Assembly (NCBI GenBank): GCA_965248855.1 | Contig: CBDFKQ010000005.1 | Span: forward strand, 1-64,000 | From: CBDFKQ01 sp965248855 | Lineage (GTDB): Bacteria > Bacteroidota > Bacteroidia > Cytophagales > 172606-1 | Reading direction: 5' to 3' | Length of the DNA: 64,000 nucleotides | Shown: positions 37,068 through 45,692 of the stretch, piece after piece | Numbering within the stretch: the first letter of the stretch is position 1 | Layout: the number at the start of each line of letters is the position of its first letter | The notes under the pieces: generated by a model | The model's database searches: none | What the model was told of the DNA's origin: nothing | What the model saw: only the letters and a program-made list of their open reading frames with translations | Program-made: the position numbers and the translations under genes

Positions 37068-38054
37068 ATGAAAATGAAAACAAAAATTAACGTTGCTATT
37101 GCAATCATAGCATTATCATTTAGCATACTTGGATGTAAAAAAAATGATCCTGAAATTACTGTTAAGCATGTATATGTAGCAGGGTTTGAAGCCAATACTG
37201 CTAAGTATTGGAAGGACGGAGTGGCGGTTCCACTTACTGACGGAAGCAAGTTTTCTTCAGCCAGTTCTATAAAAACCTCCGGGAATGATGTGTATGTAGC
37301 AGTAAATGAGGGTGAAACAACAAAATATTGGAAGAACAGCACTTCTGTAAACCTAACTGATGGAAGTAAACAAGCTTCCGTTTCTTCTATTGCAGTTTCT
37401 GATAATGATGTATATGTAGCAGGAACTGAAAATAAATCACATTTTGTAGCTAAATATTGGAAGAATGGTACTTCTGTTAATCTTACAGATGGAAGCACCG
37501 ATTGTTTTGCCAACTCTATTTTTCTTTTGGGTAGCGATGTTTATGTGGCAGGGACTATTAATAACGGGAAACATGATGTTGCTACATATTGGAAGAATGG
37601 CACTATTGTCAATCTTACTGATGGAAAGTATCCATCTTCGACAACATCAATTGCTGTTTCAGGCAATGATGTATATGTAACAGGGTATGAATATATTGGT
37701 GGTAAATACGCTATTGCTAAATATTGGAAAAACGGAACGTCTGTTGACCTTTCAGATGGAAGTATTAATGCTTATGCAATTTCTATTACTATTTCCGGAA
37801 ATGATATTTTTATAGCAGGTTATGATGGAAATACAGCCAAATATTGGAAAAATGGAACAGCGGTAAATCTTACAGATGGAAAAAACAGAGCTAAAGCCTT
37901 ATCCATTGCAGTTTTTGGCAATGATGTGTATGTAGTAGGTAATGAGTCTATTGGGATTCACACTGTTGCTAAAATTTGGAAAAATGGAGCAGCATCATTA
38001 CTCAGCGATCCGGGTAATGATGCCGTGGCATTATCAATAGTATTGGGGTTTTAA
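37068..38054 (+). CDS. Lipoprotein with seven internal repeats, probable beta-propeller
   Basis: The 328-residue lipoprotein (lipobox SILGC, Cys23) consists of seven tandem repeats of about 36-45 residues after a short linker. Each has VYVAG, a variable 4-12 residue loop, A-K-Y-W-K-N-G-T-x-V-N-L-T-D-G, then A-x-S-I-x-V-S-G-N-D. Seven four-stranded repeats fit one closed seven-bladed propeller; the last repeat is the most divergent (KIWKNGAASLLSDPG). No catalytic residues stand out, so a binding role at the outer membrane is likely. It follows a two-component system and another lipoprotein. A terminator ends it. Confidence 0.75.
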   Translation: MKMKTKINVAIAIIALSFSILGCKKNDPEITVKHVYVAGFEANTAKYWKDGVAVPLTDGSKFSSASSIKTSGNDVYVAVNEGETTKYWKNSTSVNLTDGSKQASVSSIAVSDNDVYVAGTENKSHFVAKYWKNGTSVNLTDGSTDCFANSIFLLGSDVYVAGTINNGKHDVATYWKNGTIVNLTDGKYPSSTTSIAVSGNDVYVTGYEYIGGKYAIAKYWKNGTSVDLSDGSINAYAISITISGNDIFIAGYDGNTAKYWKNGTAVNLTDGKNRAKALSIAVFGNDVYVVGNESIGIHTVAKIWKNGAASLLSDPGNDAVALSIVLGF

Positions 38055-38065
38055 TAAAAAGTCAA

Positions 38066-38106
38066 TTAAAATAGTCGATAGATTTTTAAACTATCGACTA
38101 TTTTAA
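38066..38106 (+). terminator. Strong hairpin terminator after the propeller lipoprotein
   Basis: A perfect inverted repeat of 16 bp, with core ATAGTCGATAG and CTATCGACTAT, brackets a 9-base loop; the right arm ends in TTTTAA. It lies 11 bases past the stop. Confidence 0.8.
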
Positions 38107-38227
38107 AGTTATTAACTTCTGCTCATGCCTAATATACACATATTACAGATGAACTCTCATATTGGTATTTAACCGGTCATAATAATTACGAGTCGAATTC
38201 AAATATGTTCACCTTAAACCTATCAAT

Positions 38228-40411
38228 ATGCTCACCTTTAGTTTATACAAAAAAATAGAAATATTTACAATAATATTTTTAACAATTTCGATTTGTGTAA
38301 AAGCACAGAACTTGCCGGTTATTACCCCCAAACCTGTCATTGATGATTACTTCGGTATTAAAATAGAAGATCCTTACCGGAATATTGAAAACCTGGAAGA
38401 TCCGGAAGTTAAAGCCTGGATGAAGGCGCATTCAGAATACGCAAGGAAAACTCTAAATAATATTCCGGGAAGGCAAGGTCTGATTGATAAAATGAAAGAA
38501 TTCGATTCAAGAAGAGCAGCCCGTATAAGCGACGTAAAAGTGCTAAAAAATGATATGTATTTTTATTTAAAAATACGCCCTGAAGACCAACAAGCCAAAC
38601 TATATTATAGAAATGGCTATAAAGGTGAAGAAACTTTGCTTTTTGACCCTGAAACTGTTGCAAAGGGTAAGGTTTACACAATAAGTAAATTTTCCGCAAG
38701 TGAAGATGGAAGCAAGGTTAACTTGGTAATAGCAGAAAAAGGTGCTGAACTTGGAGAATTATTAGTTATCGATGTTAAATCAAAAAAACTTTTTCCCGAT
38801 AGGATAAAAAATTCATTTGATTTAGGGTTTTGGATGCCTGATGGTAATAGTTTTACCTATACACCTTATAACTCTAACAATATCCAATCAATGGAGTCAG
38901 TGACCTATACTCAGGCCAAACTCCATACATTAGGAACATCTGTAAGTGGTGACAAAGTGATCTTTTCATCAAAAATAAACCCTGAAATGGGAATAAAAGG
39001 CGAAGAACTACCCATGGTAGTATATGATAAAGATTCAAAATTAATTTTTGGCATTTTATATACTGATGACAGATCCCTTAAAATGTATTATGCACCGATT
39101 GCTGAATTGACAAAGCCAAAAATAAACTGGAAGCCTTTATTTACAACCGACATGGAAGTGACTAACTTTAAAAGCAATGCAAAATATATATATTTCACCA
39201 CCTCTAAAAATACTTCGCGCCAAAAATTGATGCGAACTCTATTGAGTAATATCGATGCAAAATCAGCGGAAACAGTAGTAGAAGAAAGCCCAAATGAATC
39301 AATAAACGATAAAAGTCTGGTTATTACTAAGGACGGGGTATATTTCTCCAGAACAAAAAACGGAGTAGAGGCATTTTTATATATGGTAAGTGAAAATAAA
39401 GAATTGGTTGCTATTTCTCTTCCGAAGCCTGCCGGCGCGCTAAACTTGCTAGAAAAAGACGTAAGTGAATCAGAATTATGGGTATCTATTGCCGGTTGGT
39501 CAACTCCCTCCACACGATATCTATACGATATTAAGTCTAAAATTTTTACCCAGCAGCCTTTATCAAAAGTACCCAAATACCCTGAATATTACGACCTGAT
39601 TGTTGAAGAGCTTATGATACCTTCGCACGACGGTGTGATGGTACCGTTATCAGTTATGTATAAAAAGGGGACACTTAAGAACGGCACTGCACCTTTATTA
39701 TTGGATGGGTATGGAGCTTATTCTGTATTGTTAGATCCGGTTTTTTCTGCCGGATATTTATTATGGACTTTAAATAATGGTATTTTGGCAACGGCGCATG
39801 TAAGGGGTGGTGGAGAGTTGGGAGAAGCCTGGCATAAAGCCGGTCAAAAAACAACCAAACCCAATACATGGAAAGATTTAATAGCAAGTGCGGAGTATCT
39901 TATTAAGAATAAATATACCTCCTCCCAACACCTTGCCATAAACGGTGGAAGTGCTGGGGGCATTTTAATAGGAAGGGCCATGACAGAGCGGCCAGACCTC
40001 TTTGCTGCTGCAATACCTGAAGTAGGTTGTATGAATGCACTTAGATTTGAAAATTCACCTAATGGACCGGTGAATACCCCGGAATTCGGAACTGTGAAAA
40101 TAGAACAAGAATGTAAAGCACTTATTGAAATGGATGCTTACCTGCATTTAAAGAAGGATGATAAGTATCCTGCCACTTTAATAACAGCAGGCTTTAATGA
40201 TCCCCGAATAATTGCCTGGCAGCCGGCTAAATTCGCTGCACGCCTGCTTGTTGTAAACAAATCGGACAAACCGATTTTATTTTTTACTGATTATGAAGCC
40301 GGCCATGGAATAGGAAATGCAAAGCAAAAACAATGGGAACAATTTGCCGACCTTTTTTCTTTTGGTCTATGGCAAACAGGGGCACCTGGGTTTCAGGTTA
40401 TAAAAAAGTAA
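38228..40411 (+). CDS. Prolyl oligopeptidase family serine peptidase (S9A)
   Basis: The 727-residue exported protein (signal peptide ending VKAQ) has the S9A layout: N-terminal segment PVIDDYFGIKIEDPYRNIENL, a beta-propeller (about 80-440), and a C-terminal alpha/beta hydrolase. The catalytic triad is Ser575 in GGSAGG, Asp658 in GFNDPRI and His693 in AGHGIG. ARVGGELG-type motif is present as VRGGGELGEAWH. It cleaves short proline-containing peptides, here probably in the periplasm. It is transcribed alone and followed by a 17-bp palindrome. Confidence 0.95.
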   Translation: MLTFSLYKKIEIFTIIFLTISICVKAQNLPVITPKPVIDDYFGIKIEDPYRNIENLEDPEVKAWMKAHSEYARKTLNNIPGRQGLIDKMKEFDSRRAARISDVKVLKNDMYFYLKIRPEDQQAKLYYRNGYKGEETLLFDPETVAKGKVYTISKFSASEDGSKVNLVIAEKGAELGELLVIDVKSKKLFPDRIKNSFDLGFWMPDGNSFTYTPYNSNNIQSMESVTYTQAKLHTLGTSVSGDKVIFSSKINPEMGIKGEELPMVVYDKDSKLIFGILYTDDRSLKMYYAPIAELTKPKINWKPLFTTDMEVTNFKSNAKYIYFTTSKNTSRQKLMRTLLSNIDAKSAETVVEESPNESINDKSLVITKDGVYFSRTKNGVEAFLYMVSENKELVAISLPKPAGALNLLEKDVSESELWVSIAGWSTPSTRYLYDIKSKIFTQQPLSKVPKYPEYYDLIVEELMIPSHDGVMVPLSVMYKKGTLKNGTAPLLLDGYGAYSVLLDPVFSAGYLLWTLNNGILATAHVRGGGELGEAWHKAGQKTTKPNTWKDLIASAEYLIKNKYTSSQHLAINGGSAGGILIGRAMTERPDLFAAAIPEVGCMNALRFENSPNGPVNTPEFGTVKIEQECKALIEMDAYLHLKKDDKYPATLITAGFNDPRIIAWQPAKFAARLLVVNKSDKPILFFTDYEAGHGIGNAKQKQWEQFADLFSFGLWQTGAPGFQVIKK

Positions 40412-40758
40412 ATTAGGATTTCATTTTAATTTTTAAAATTCATTGTTACATAAATAATAATTTATGTAACAATGAAAGTAGCTAATAACTGATTAAAGTT
40501 ATATTAAACCTATTAAATGAAAAATCGGAGTAGTAACATTTGTTCTGCAATCGGTAAATGTGCTATACTTTTAGGCCATTATTAAAGGTTTATGATTAAT
40601 CTAGTTGATAGATTGTTAAGCATTCTATCAACTAAATTTTAATTTATTCCTAAAGTCGCTTGGATAACTTTACAAGGTTTGCTCTAATGCTCATTATATA
40701 TTAAACTGTTTTATAATGGACAGAACTTTATTATTTTAAATTTAACATCATTTAATAT
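40412..40758. other. Convergent intergenic region with two palindromes, 347 bp
   Basis: Between the oligopeptidase (plus) and moeA (minus) lie a perfect 17-bp palindrome (40439-40476) and a second hairpin (TAGTTGATAGA at 40602-40612 with TCTATCAACTA at 40624-40634). The second resembles the terminator at 38066 in sequence. No gene is visible. Confidence 0.55.
40439..40476. terminator. Perfect 17-bp palindrome with AATA loop, likely terminator
   Basis: The arms read TTCATTGTTACATAAAT and its exact complement, 28 bases after the oligopeptidase stop. It lacks a good T-run, so a recombination site or operator is not excluded. Confidence 0.55.
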
Positions 40759-41943
40759 CTACCAAAGCAAAAAATCAACATTAGACCCTGCTTCTAAATT
40801 CTCTTCTTCTGTTTTATGAATAGCAAGCCCATGAGAGCCTACTGTTGAAGTAATATCACCCGATCCATTGAATTTGTTTTGTAAAAGACCGTAAGGATTG
40901 CTTTGAATAGTACAAGGGAAAAATTCATCTAACTTTACTTTTTTTAATTTCTGCTCAAGTAATGGAATTTTTAATATGGGTTTTTGACCTAAACCAAAAC
41001 ATGAAAGTAAGTAAGGTTCTACAAATAATTTAAAACAAACCTGACAAGACATAGGATTTCCGGGAAGTGCAAAAACCAAACCACCGTTTGGCATTTTACC
41101 ACACCAAAATGGTTTTCCGGGTTTAATCGCTACCTTATGAAACAATTTTTTTACACCTATTTTTTCCAACACATTCGGAATAAAATCTGCATCACCTGCA
41201 GATACTCCCCCTGATATGATGATAATATTATAATCAAGGGCATTTTTTAAATGTTGGAATAAAATTTCCTCATCATCAGGTAAAATGTTTTTAATTGTAG
41301 GTTTAATTAAAAATTGCCTTAACATGGCTTCAATGGTATAACTGTTTGAATCATGGATTTGATAAGATAAAACATCCCGGTTTAAAGGTTTTATTTCGTT
41401 TCCGGTAGAAAAAATAGCAACAGCAGGTAATTTTTGAACTTTGATTAATCGTTTTCCAATTGATGCGAGAGCAGTAAGTAGCGAATGGTTACAAATTTGA
41501 CCGGTTTTTAAAATGATTTCATTTGCTTTAATATCTTCACCCTTTATGGAGATATTTTGGTATTTTCTGAGTGATTGAATTTTTATAATTATGGAAGTAG
41601 AAGTTTCTTCCGTGTCTTCACGTTTAATCACAACGTTTGCACTTTCAGGCACAGGAGCACCTGTCATAATTTTATAGCATTCCTTTTCTTTTAATATATA
41701 ATTTGAAACTTGACCGGCATAAACGTCTTCTGCGATTTTGAAATCTGTTACTCCATTTTCAAAATCAACAATGTCGATGGCGAAACCATCCATTGCACTT
41801 CTGTTAAAAGGCGGGTAATCCCTATCTGCATAAATGTTTTCAGCTAATACCCTTCCAAAGCAATTATCAATTTCAATTACCTCTTCACCAAAGCTATTTG
41901 CATGAAGATTAATAATTTTCTGTGCTTCTATAAATGGTATCAT
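40759..41943 (-). CDS. moeA: Molybdopterin molybdotransferase MoeA
   Basis: MoeA inserts molybdate into adenylylated molybdopterin. The 394-residue protein has the expected segments: RDYPPFNRSAMDGFA (about 41-55), IMTGAPVPESANVVIKREDT, the MoaB/MogA-like domain with TGNEI and IISGGVSAGDADF, and FALPGNPMSCQVCF, followed by the C-terminal domain. Nitrite reductase genes lie upstream on the same strand across a 415-bp gap; the cofactor would be needed for a nitrate reductase, which is not in the window. Confidence 0.95.
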   Translation of the reverse strand: MIPFIEAQKIINLHANSFGEEVIEIDNCFGRVLAENIYADRDYPPFNRSAMDGFAIDIVDFENGVTDFKIAEDVYAGQVSNYILKEKECYKIMTGAPVPESANVVIKREDTEETSTSIIIKIQSLRKYQNISIKGEDIKANEIILKTGQICNHSLLTALASIGKRLIKVQKLPAVAIFSTGNEIKPLNRDVLSYQIHDSNSYTIEAMLRQFLIKPTIKNILPDDEEILFQHLKNALDYNIIIISGGVSAGDADFIPNVLEKIGVKKLFHKVAIKPGKPFWCGKMPNGGLVFALPGNPMSCQVCFKLFVEPYLLSCFGLGQKPILKIPLLEQKLKKVKLDEFFPCTIQSNPYGLLQNKFNGSGDITSTVGSHGLAIHKTEEENLEAGSNVDFLLW

Positions 41944-42358
41944 TTTATTTTACATTAAGCACAAATATATTCCAATCTTAATTCGATCATTTCAGATTAT
42001 CTTTTTTAATATAAATTATTTTACCGGGATTTATATTTTAAAAATGATAGTGAGTTTAAAATATAAACATCAAAAATTATTGAGGACCCCCTCCGGGTGG
42101 GCTTTTCGTTGCAATCTTTTTGTTCGTATCTCATAAAAAAGGATCTCCACCGCAATCTTTACCCCAAAAATAAAACTTATTACAAAAAATAATTTTTAAT
42201 TATTAGTTTACCGATATCAATATATTCATAATTTAAATATATCTGCAATAAATGCCTAATTGATTTTGCTGACGGAAATGTGTTTTTCAGGCAGGTTTTT
42301 ATTCTGCTTTTTTATTGGGAGAAAAGCTTTTTAAATGTTTTTTTGCGTAATATCATGC
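41944..42358. other. Intergenic region with a GC-rich island, 415 bp
   Basis: Between moeA and nirD (both minus). A GC-rich tract at 42083-42171 stands out from the AT-rich surroundings: GAGGACCCCCTCCGGGTGGG, then two CAATCTTT motifs 36 bases apart. Family 1 repeat copy C follows at 42212-42237. The GC-rich tract resembles dispersed intergenic sequences I have seen in other Bacteroidota, from memory only. No gene. Confidence 0.5.
42212..42237 (+). repeat. Dispersed intergenic repeat, family 1, copy C
   Basis: CGATATCAATATATTCATAA plus TTTAAA differs from copy A at one base in the core (G to A). Confidence 0.6.
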
Positions 42359-42709
42359 TTATTCGATTCCAATAAATACAAATCCGGCTTCTACTTTCAC
42401 AGGATATGTTTTTATGGATCCTTCGTCTCCATTTAAACATTCCCCGCTTTGCAAAGAAAAACTTTTTTTATGAAACGGACATGCTACTTTGGGTTCGTCA
42501 TTTGCAGAGCCAATCATTCCTCTGCTCAAAGCCATTTGTTGTCGATGCGGACAAAGATTTTGAGTTGCATACCATTCACCTCTGCGTGTGAAATTAAAAA
42601 CCGCTATTTGTTCGTTTTCATATTTTATACATGCTCCACCGTTCTCCGGTATGTCATCAACCGAGCATGCTAAAAACCATTTTATAACTGATACAGTTTG
42701 CATAAGCAT
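42359..42709 (-). CDS. nirD: Nitrite reductase small subunit NirD (Rieske type)
   Basis: The 116-residue protein is a Rieske-like domain with the [2Fe-2S] ligands in CPHRQQMALSRG and CPFHKKSF, preceded by the NirD-typical WFLACSVDDIPENGGACI and AVFNFTRRGEWYATQN. Some NirD proteins have lost the ligands; here they are kept. It is encoded 129 bases downstream of nirB and would form the NADH-dependent assimilatory nitrite reductase with it. Confidence 0.92.
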   Translation of the reverse strand: MLMQTVSVIKWFLACSVDDIPENGGACIKYENEQIAVFNFTRRGEWYATQNLCPHRQQMALSRGMIGSANDEPKVACPFHKKSFSLQSGECLNGDEGSIKTYPVKVEAGFVFIGIE

Positions 42710-42838
42710 TTTATTTGTAATGAATTATTAGTATTAAGTAATGAGTATTTTAATATTGGGTAGAATTTGGTATTTAACATAGTGAAATTAATAATATGTA
42801 TTAATTAATACTTACCTACTACCTACTCAATACTAGAT

Positions 42839-45349
42839 TCACTTCCATTCAACAGCTTTTATTTGTTCTCTCATTTGCTCAAATTTTATTGTTGGGTCTT
42901 TTTCTTTCGGAGCATTAACAAAATGAGCAAATCTTTTACGCAAAATTGGATTTTCAACTACTTCTTTCCATTCACAACTATAAGTATCTACCAATAATTG
43001 CATTTCTTTTTCCCATTGTTCAGCCATACCAAGACTATCATTAACTACCACATTTCTTAAATAATTTATACCACCTTCCATTTTATCTAACCATGGAGCA
43101 GTACGAGTTAATGGATCGGCCGTTTTGATATAAAACATTAAAAAGCGATCAATATATTGTACACATTGCTCACTGCTTAAATCAGTAGCAAGTAACTCTG
43201 CATGCCTTGGTTTCGATCCACCATTGCCACATACAAATAAATTCCAACCTTTTTCGGTTGCTATAATTCCAAAATCTTTACTCTGCGCTTCTGCACATTC
43301 CCTAATGCAACCGGATACCGCAGATTTTAATTTATGTGGAGCTCTCAATCCTTTGTAGCGATCTTCAATTTGAATAGCAAAAGTTACAGAATCATGTAAG
43401 CCAAACCTGCACCAAGTAGAACCAACGCAACTTTTAACGGTTCGTAAACCTTTCCCATATGCATGACCACTTTCAAAACCTGCATTAATAAGCTCTTCCC
43501 AAATATCCGGAAGGTCGGACACGTGCGCACCGAACATATCTATGCGTTGTCCGCCCGTTATTTTTGTATATAATCCGTATTTTTTTGCAACTTCTCCTAT
43601 TACTATTAATTTTTCGGGTGTTATTTCCCCTCCTGCTATTCTGGGTACTACAGAATAGGTACCTCCTTTTTGAATATTCGCTAAAAATCTGTCATTGCTA
43701 TCCTGAATGGTAGGTTGTTTTAAAATTAAATCATTCCACAAACTTGCCAATATTGAAGCAACTAAAGGTTTACAAACTTCACAACCATCTCCTTTCCCGA
43801 ATTGATCCAATGCATCATCATATTTTTTTATTTCATGTATTTTAATCAAATCGAATAATTCTTGTCTTGAATAATTTAAATGCTCGCAAATAACATTTTT
43901 CACATACTTACCCTGTGCTTTTAATGTTCCATTGAGTATGTCCTTTACCATTGGTATACATCCACCACATCCTGTTCCTGCTTTGGTACATTTTTTTATT
44001 TGGTCTACAGTTTCACAATTTTGGACGATTACAGAATCGCAAATTTCTTTTTTATTTATTGATTCACAGGAGCAAATTAATGCTTCATCAGGTAAGCTCA
44101 TCACTCCGGCCCCTTCGCTTTCCCCACCTCTATTTCCTAAAATTAAATCTTCCGGGTTGGGAGGAAGGATAATTTTATTGTTTGTCGTTTGCAAAAGCAT
44201 ATTATAAGCTTCCGCTTCACCAACTAAAATTCCGCCCAATAATGTTTTACCATCATTCGAAACATTTATCCTTTTATAAATAGTTTTATTTGTATCTTCA
44301 AATACTATTGTGCGGCAATCGGGAGTATTAATGAATGGATTTCCAAAGCTGGCGACATCAACACCAATAAGTTTTAATTTCGTACTCATATCGAAATTTT
44401 TAAAACTTTTATCACCACCGGTAATATTAGTTGCAACAACTTCTGCCATTTCATAACCCGGTGCTACCAAGCCATAAATCATATTATTAATTAATGCACA
44501 TTCACCGATGGCAAAAATAGACTCGTCAGATGTTTGCATTTTTTCATTTACAAGTATTCCGCCTCTCGTACCTACCTCCAAGCCTGATAATTTTGCTAAT
44601 TCATCACGCGGTTTAATACCTGCCGATATCACAAGCATATCAATTTCTAGTAAACTTCCATCTTCAAATTGCAAAGAACTTATTTTATCATTCCCTATTA
44701 TTTCTGTTGTATTTGTATTGGTGTGAATATTAATACCTAAAGTTGAAAGTTTAGCTTTTAAGATATTAGAACCGGCTTCATCAATTTGCCTTGGCATTAA
44801 CCTGGGTGAAAATTCTATTACATGATTTTCTTTCAAACCAAGGTCAATTAATGCTTTGGCTGCTTCAAGCCCAAGCAATCCACCACCAATTACTGCTCCT
44901 TTTGTTGCTTTTTTTGAATAATCAAGCATCATTTCAAGGTCTTCAATTGTTCTGTATACAAAAACTCCATCTTTCTCAATACCGGGGATATCAGGAACAA
45001 AGGGTGCCGACCCGGTTGCCAATATTAAATAATCGTATTGTTTAGTAATACCATGATATGAATGGATGGTTTTGTTTTCCCTATCAATATTTTGAACAGG
45101 ATCTGATAATTGTATTTTAATATTATTTTCGTTATACCAGGCCAGAGTAGATAGACTTAAGTCGTCACTTGTTTTACCCGAAAAATATTCACTTAAATGT
45201 ACCCGGTCGTAGGCATGGCGTGGCTCTTCACCAAAAACAGTTATTTCAAAGTTTTTTGAAAACTCTTTAGATATAAGTTTTTCACAAAATTTATATCCAA
45301 CCATTCCATTTCCAATTACTATTATTTTAATTAATGATTGGTTTTCCAT
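42839..45349 (-). CDS. nirB: Nitrite reductase large subunit NirB
   Basis: NirB reduces nitrite to ammonium with NADH in the cytoplasm. The 836-residue protein has an FAD/NAD(P)H reductase domain (about 1-320; VIGNGMVGYKF and GGGLLGLEAAKAL), two BFD-type [2Fe-2S] domains (ICSCESINKKEI with TGCGGCIP, then CEHLNYSRQEL with GDGCEVCKP), and the sulfite/nitrite reductase core with siroheme and [4Fe-4S] cysteines in TVKSCVGSTWCRFG and SGCIRECAEAQSKDFG. cobA, which makes the siroheme precursor, is divergently transcribed from the same 343-bp region. Confidence 0.96.
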   Translation of the reverse strand: MENQSLIKIIVIGNGMVGYKFCEKLISKEFSKNFEITVFGEEPRHAYDRVHLSEYFSGKTSDDLSLSTLAWYNENNIKIQLSDPVQNIDRENKTIHSYHGITKQYDYLILATGSAPFVPDIPGIEKDGVFVYRTIEDLEMMLDYSKKATKGAVIGGGLLGLEAAKALIDLGLKENHVIEFSPRLMPRQIDEAGSNILKAKLSTLGINIHTNTNTTEIIGNDKISSLQFEDGSLLEIDMLVISAGIKPRDELAKLSGLEVGTRGGILVNEKMQTSDESIFAIGECALINNMIYGLVAPGYEMAEVVATNITGGDKSFKNFDMSTKLKLIGVDVASFGNPFINTPDCRTIVFEDTNKTIYKRINVSNDGKTLLGGILVGEAEAYNMLLQTTNNKIILPPNPEDLILGNRGGESEGAGVMSLPDEALICSCESINKKEICDSVIVQNCETVDQIKKCTKAGTGCGGCIPMVKDILNGTLKAQGKYVKNVICEHLNYSRQELFDLIKIHEIKKYDDALDQFGKGDGCEVCKPLVASILASLWNDLILKQPTIQDSNDRFLANIQKGGTYSVVPRIAGGEITPEKLIVIGEVAKKYGLYTKITGGQRIDMFGAHVSDLPDIWEELINAGFESGHAYGKGLRTVKSCVGSTWCRFGLHDSVTFAIQIEDRYKGLRAPHKLKSAVSGCIRECAEAQSKDFGIIATEKGWNLFVCGNGGSKPRHAELLATDLSSEQCVQYIDRFLMFYIKTADPLTRTAPWLDKMEGGINYLRNVVVNDSLGMAEQWEKEMQLLVDTYSCEWKEVVENPILRKRFAHFVNAPKEKDPTIKFEQMREQIKAVEWK

Positions 45350-45504
45350 AATTGAAATCAGTTAACTAAATATGATTATTTTTTTAAACATTATAATACT
45401 TTACCCGGTATAATTACTTATCTAAATTTTAATTCTTTGTATTAAAATCTGTCCGGAAAATCTTAAAAATGAAAAATTCTAAACAGAATTTTAATTTGTT
45501 TTAT

Positions 45505-45537
45505 TTGGTAATGATGTAAAAATATTTTTTATATTTG
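45505..45537 (+). promoter_or_regulatory. Probable cobA promoter
   Basis: TTG at 45505-45507 and TATATTTG (perfect TAnnTTTG) at 45530-45537 are 22 bases apart. The large palindrome starting at 45533 overlaps the -7 element and the expected start point. Confidence 0.5.
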
Positions 45538-45573
45538 ATAAATAAAAGAATTATATACTTTTATTTATCAAAT
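45533..45573. promoter_or_regulatory. Palindrome over the cobA promoter, operator or leader hairpin
   Basis: ATTTGATAAATAAAAG (45533-45548) is exactly inverted at 45558-45573. Its position over the -7 element suggests repression, while as RNA it would be a stable 5' stem. The factor is unknown. Confidence 0.5.
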
Positions 45574-45651
45574 TCATAAAATCGTATCACATTTTATTTG
45601 TAAAATTATATTTTTGTTAATCTTTAGTTCATTGCGTAAGAATTTTTTAAA

Positions 45652-45671
45652 AATAAGTATAAATACTTATT
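45652..45671. promoter_or_regulatory. Short palindrome 22 bases before cobA
   Basis: AATAAGTA and TACTTATT flank TAAA. The 20-bp length and symmetry are those of a dimeric helix-turn-helix protein site, but it could be a chance AT-rich match. Confidence 0.35.
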
Positions 45672-45692
45672 AAATATTAACTTGATTTTATT

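Larger units (their letters stand above)
45350..45692. other. Divergent nirB-cobA control region, 343 bp
   Basis: This region holds the start points of nirBD (minus) and cobA (plus). Two palindromes are visible, at 45533-45573 (16-bp arms, 9-base spacer) and 45652-45671 (8-bp arms, 4-base spacer), and a likely cobA promoter. No open frame of interest. Confidence 0.6.

Noticed and set aside
37016..37513. 165-codon frame antisense to the propeller lipoprotein
   Set aside because: Its repeats mirror the sense-strand repeats; it is an antisense shadow created by the repetitive gene.
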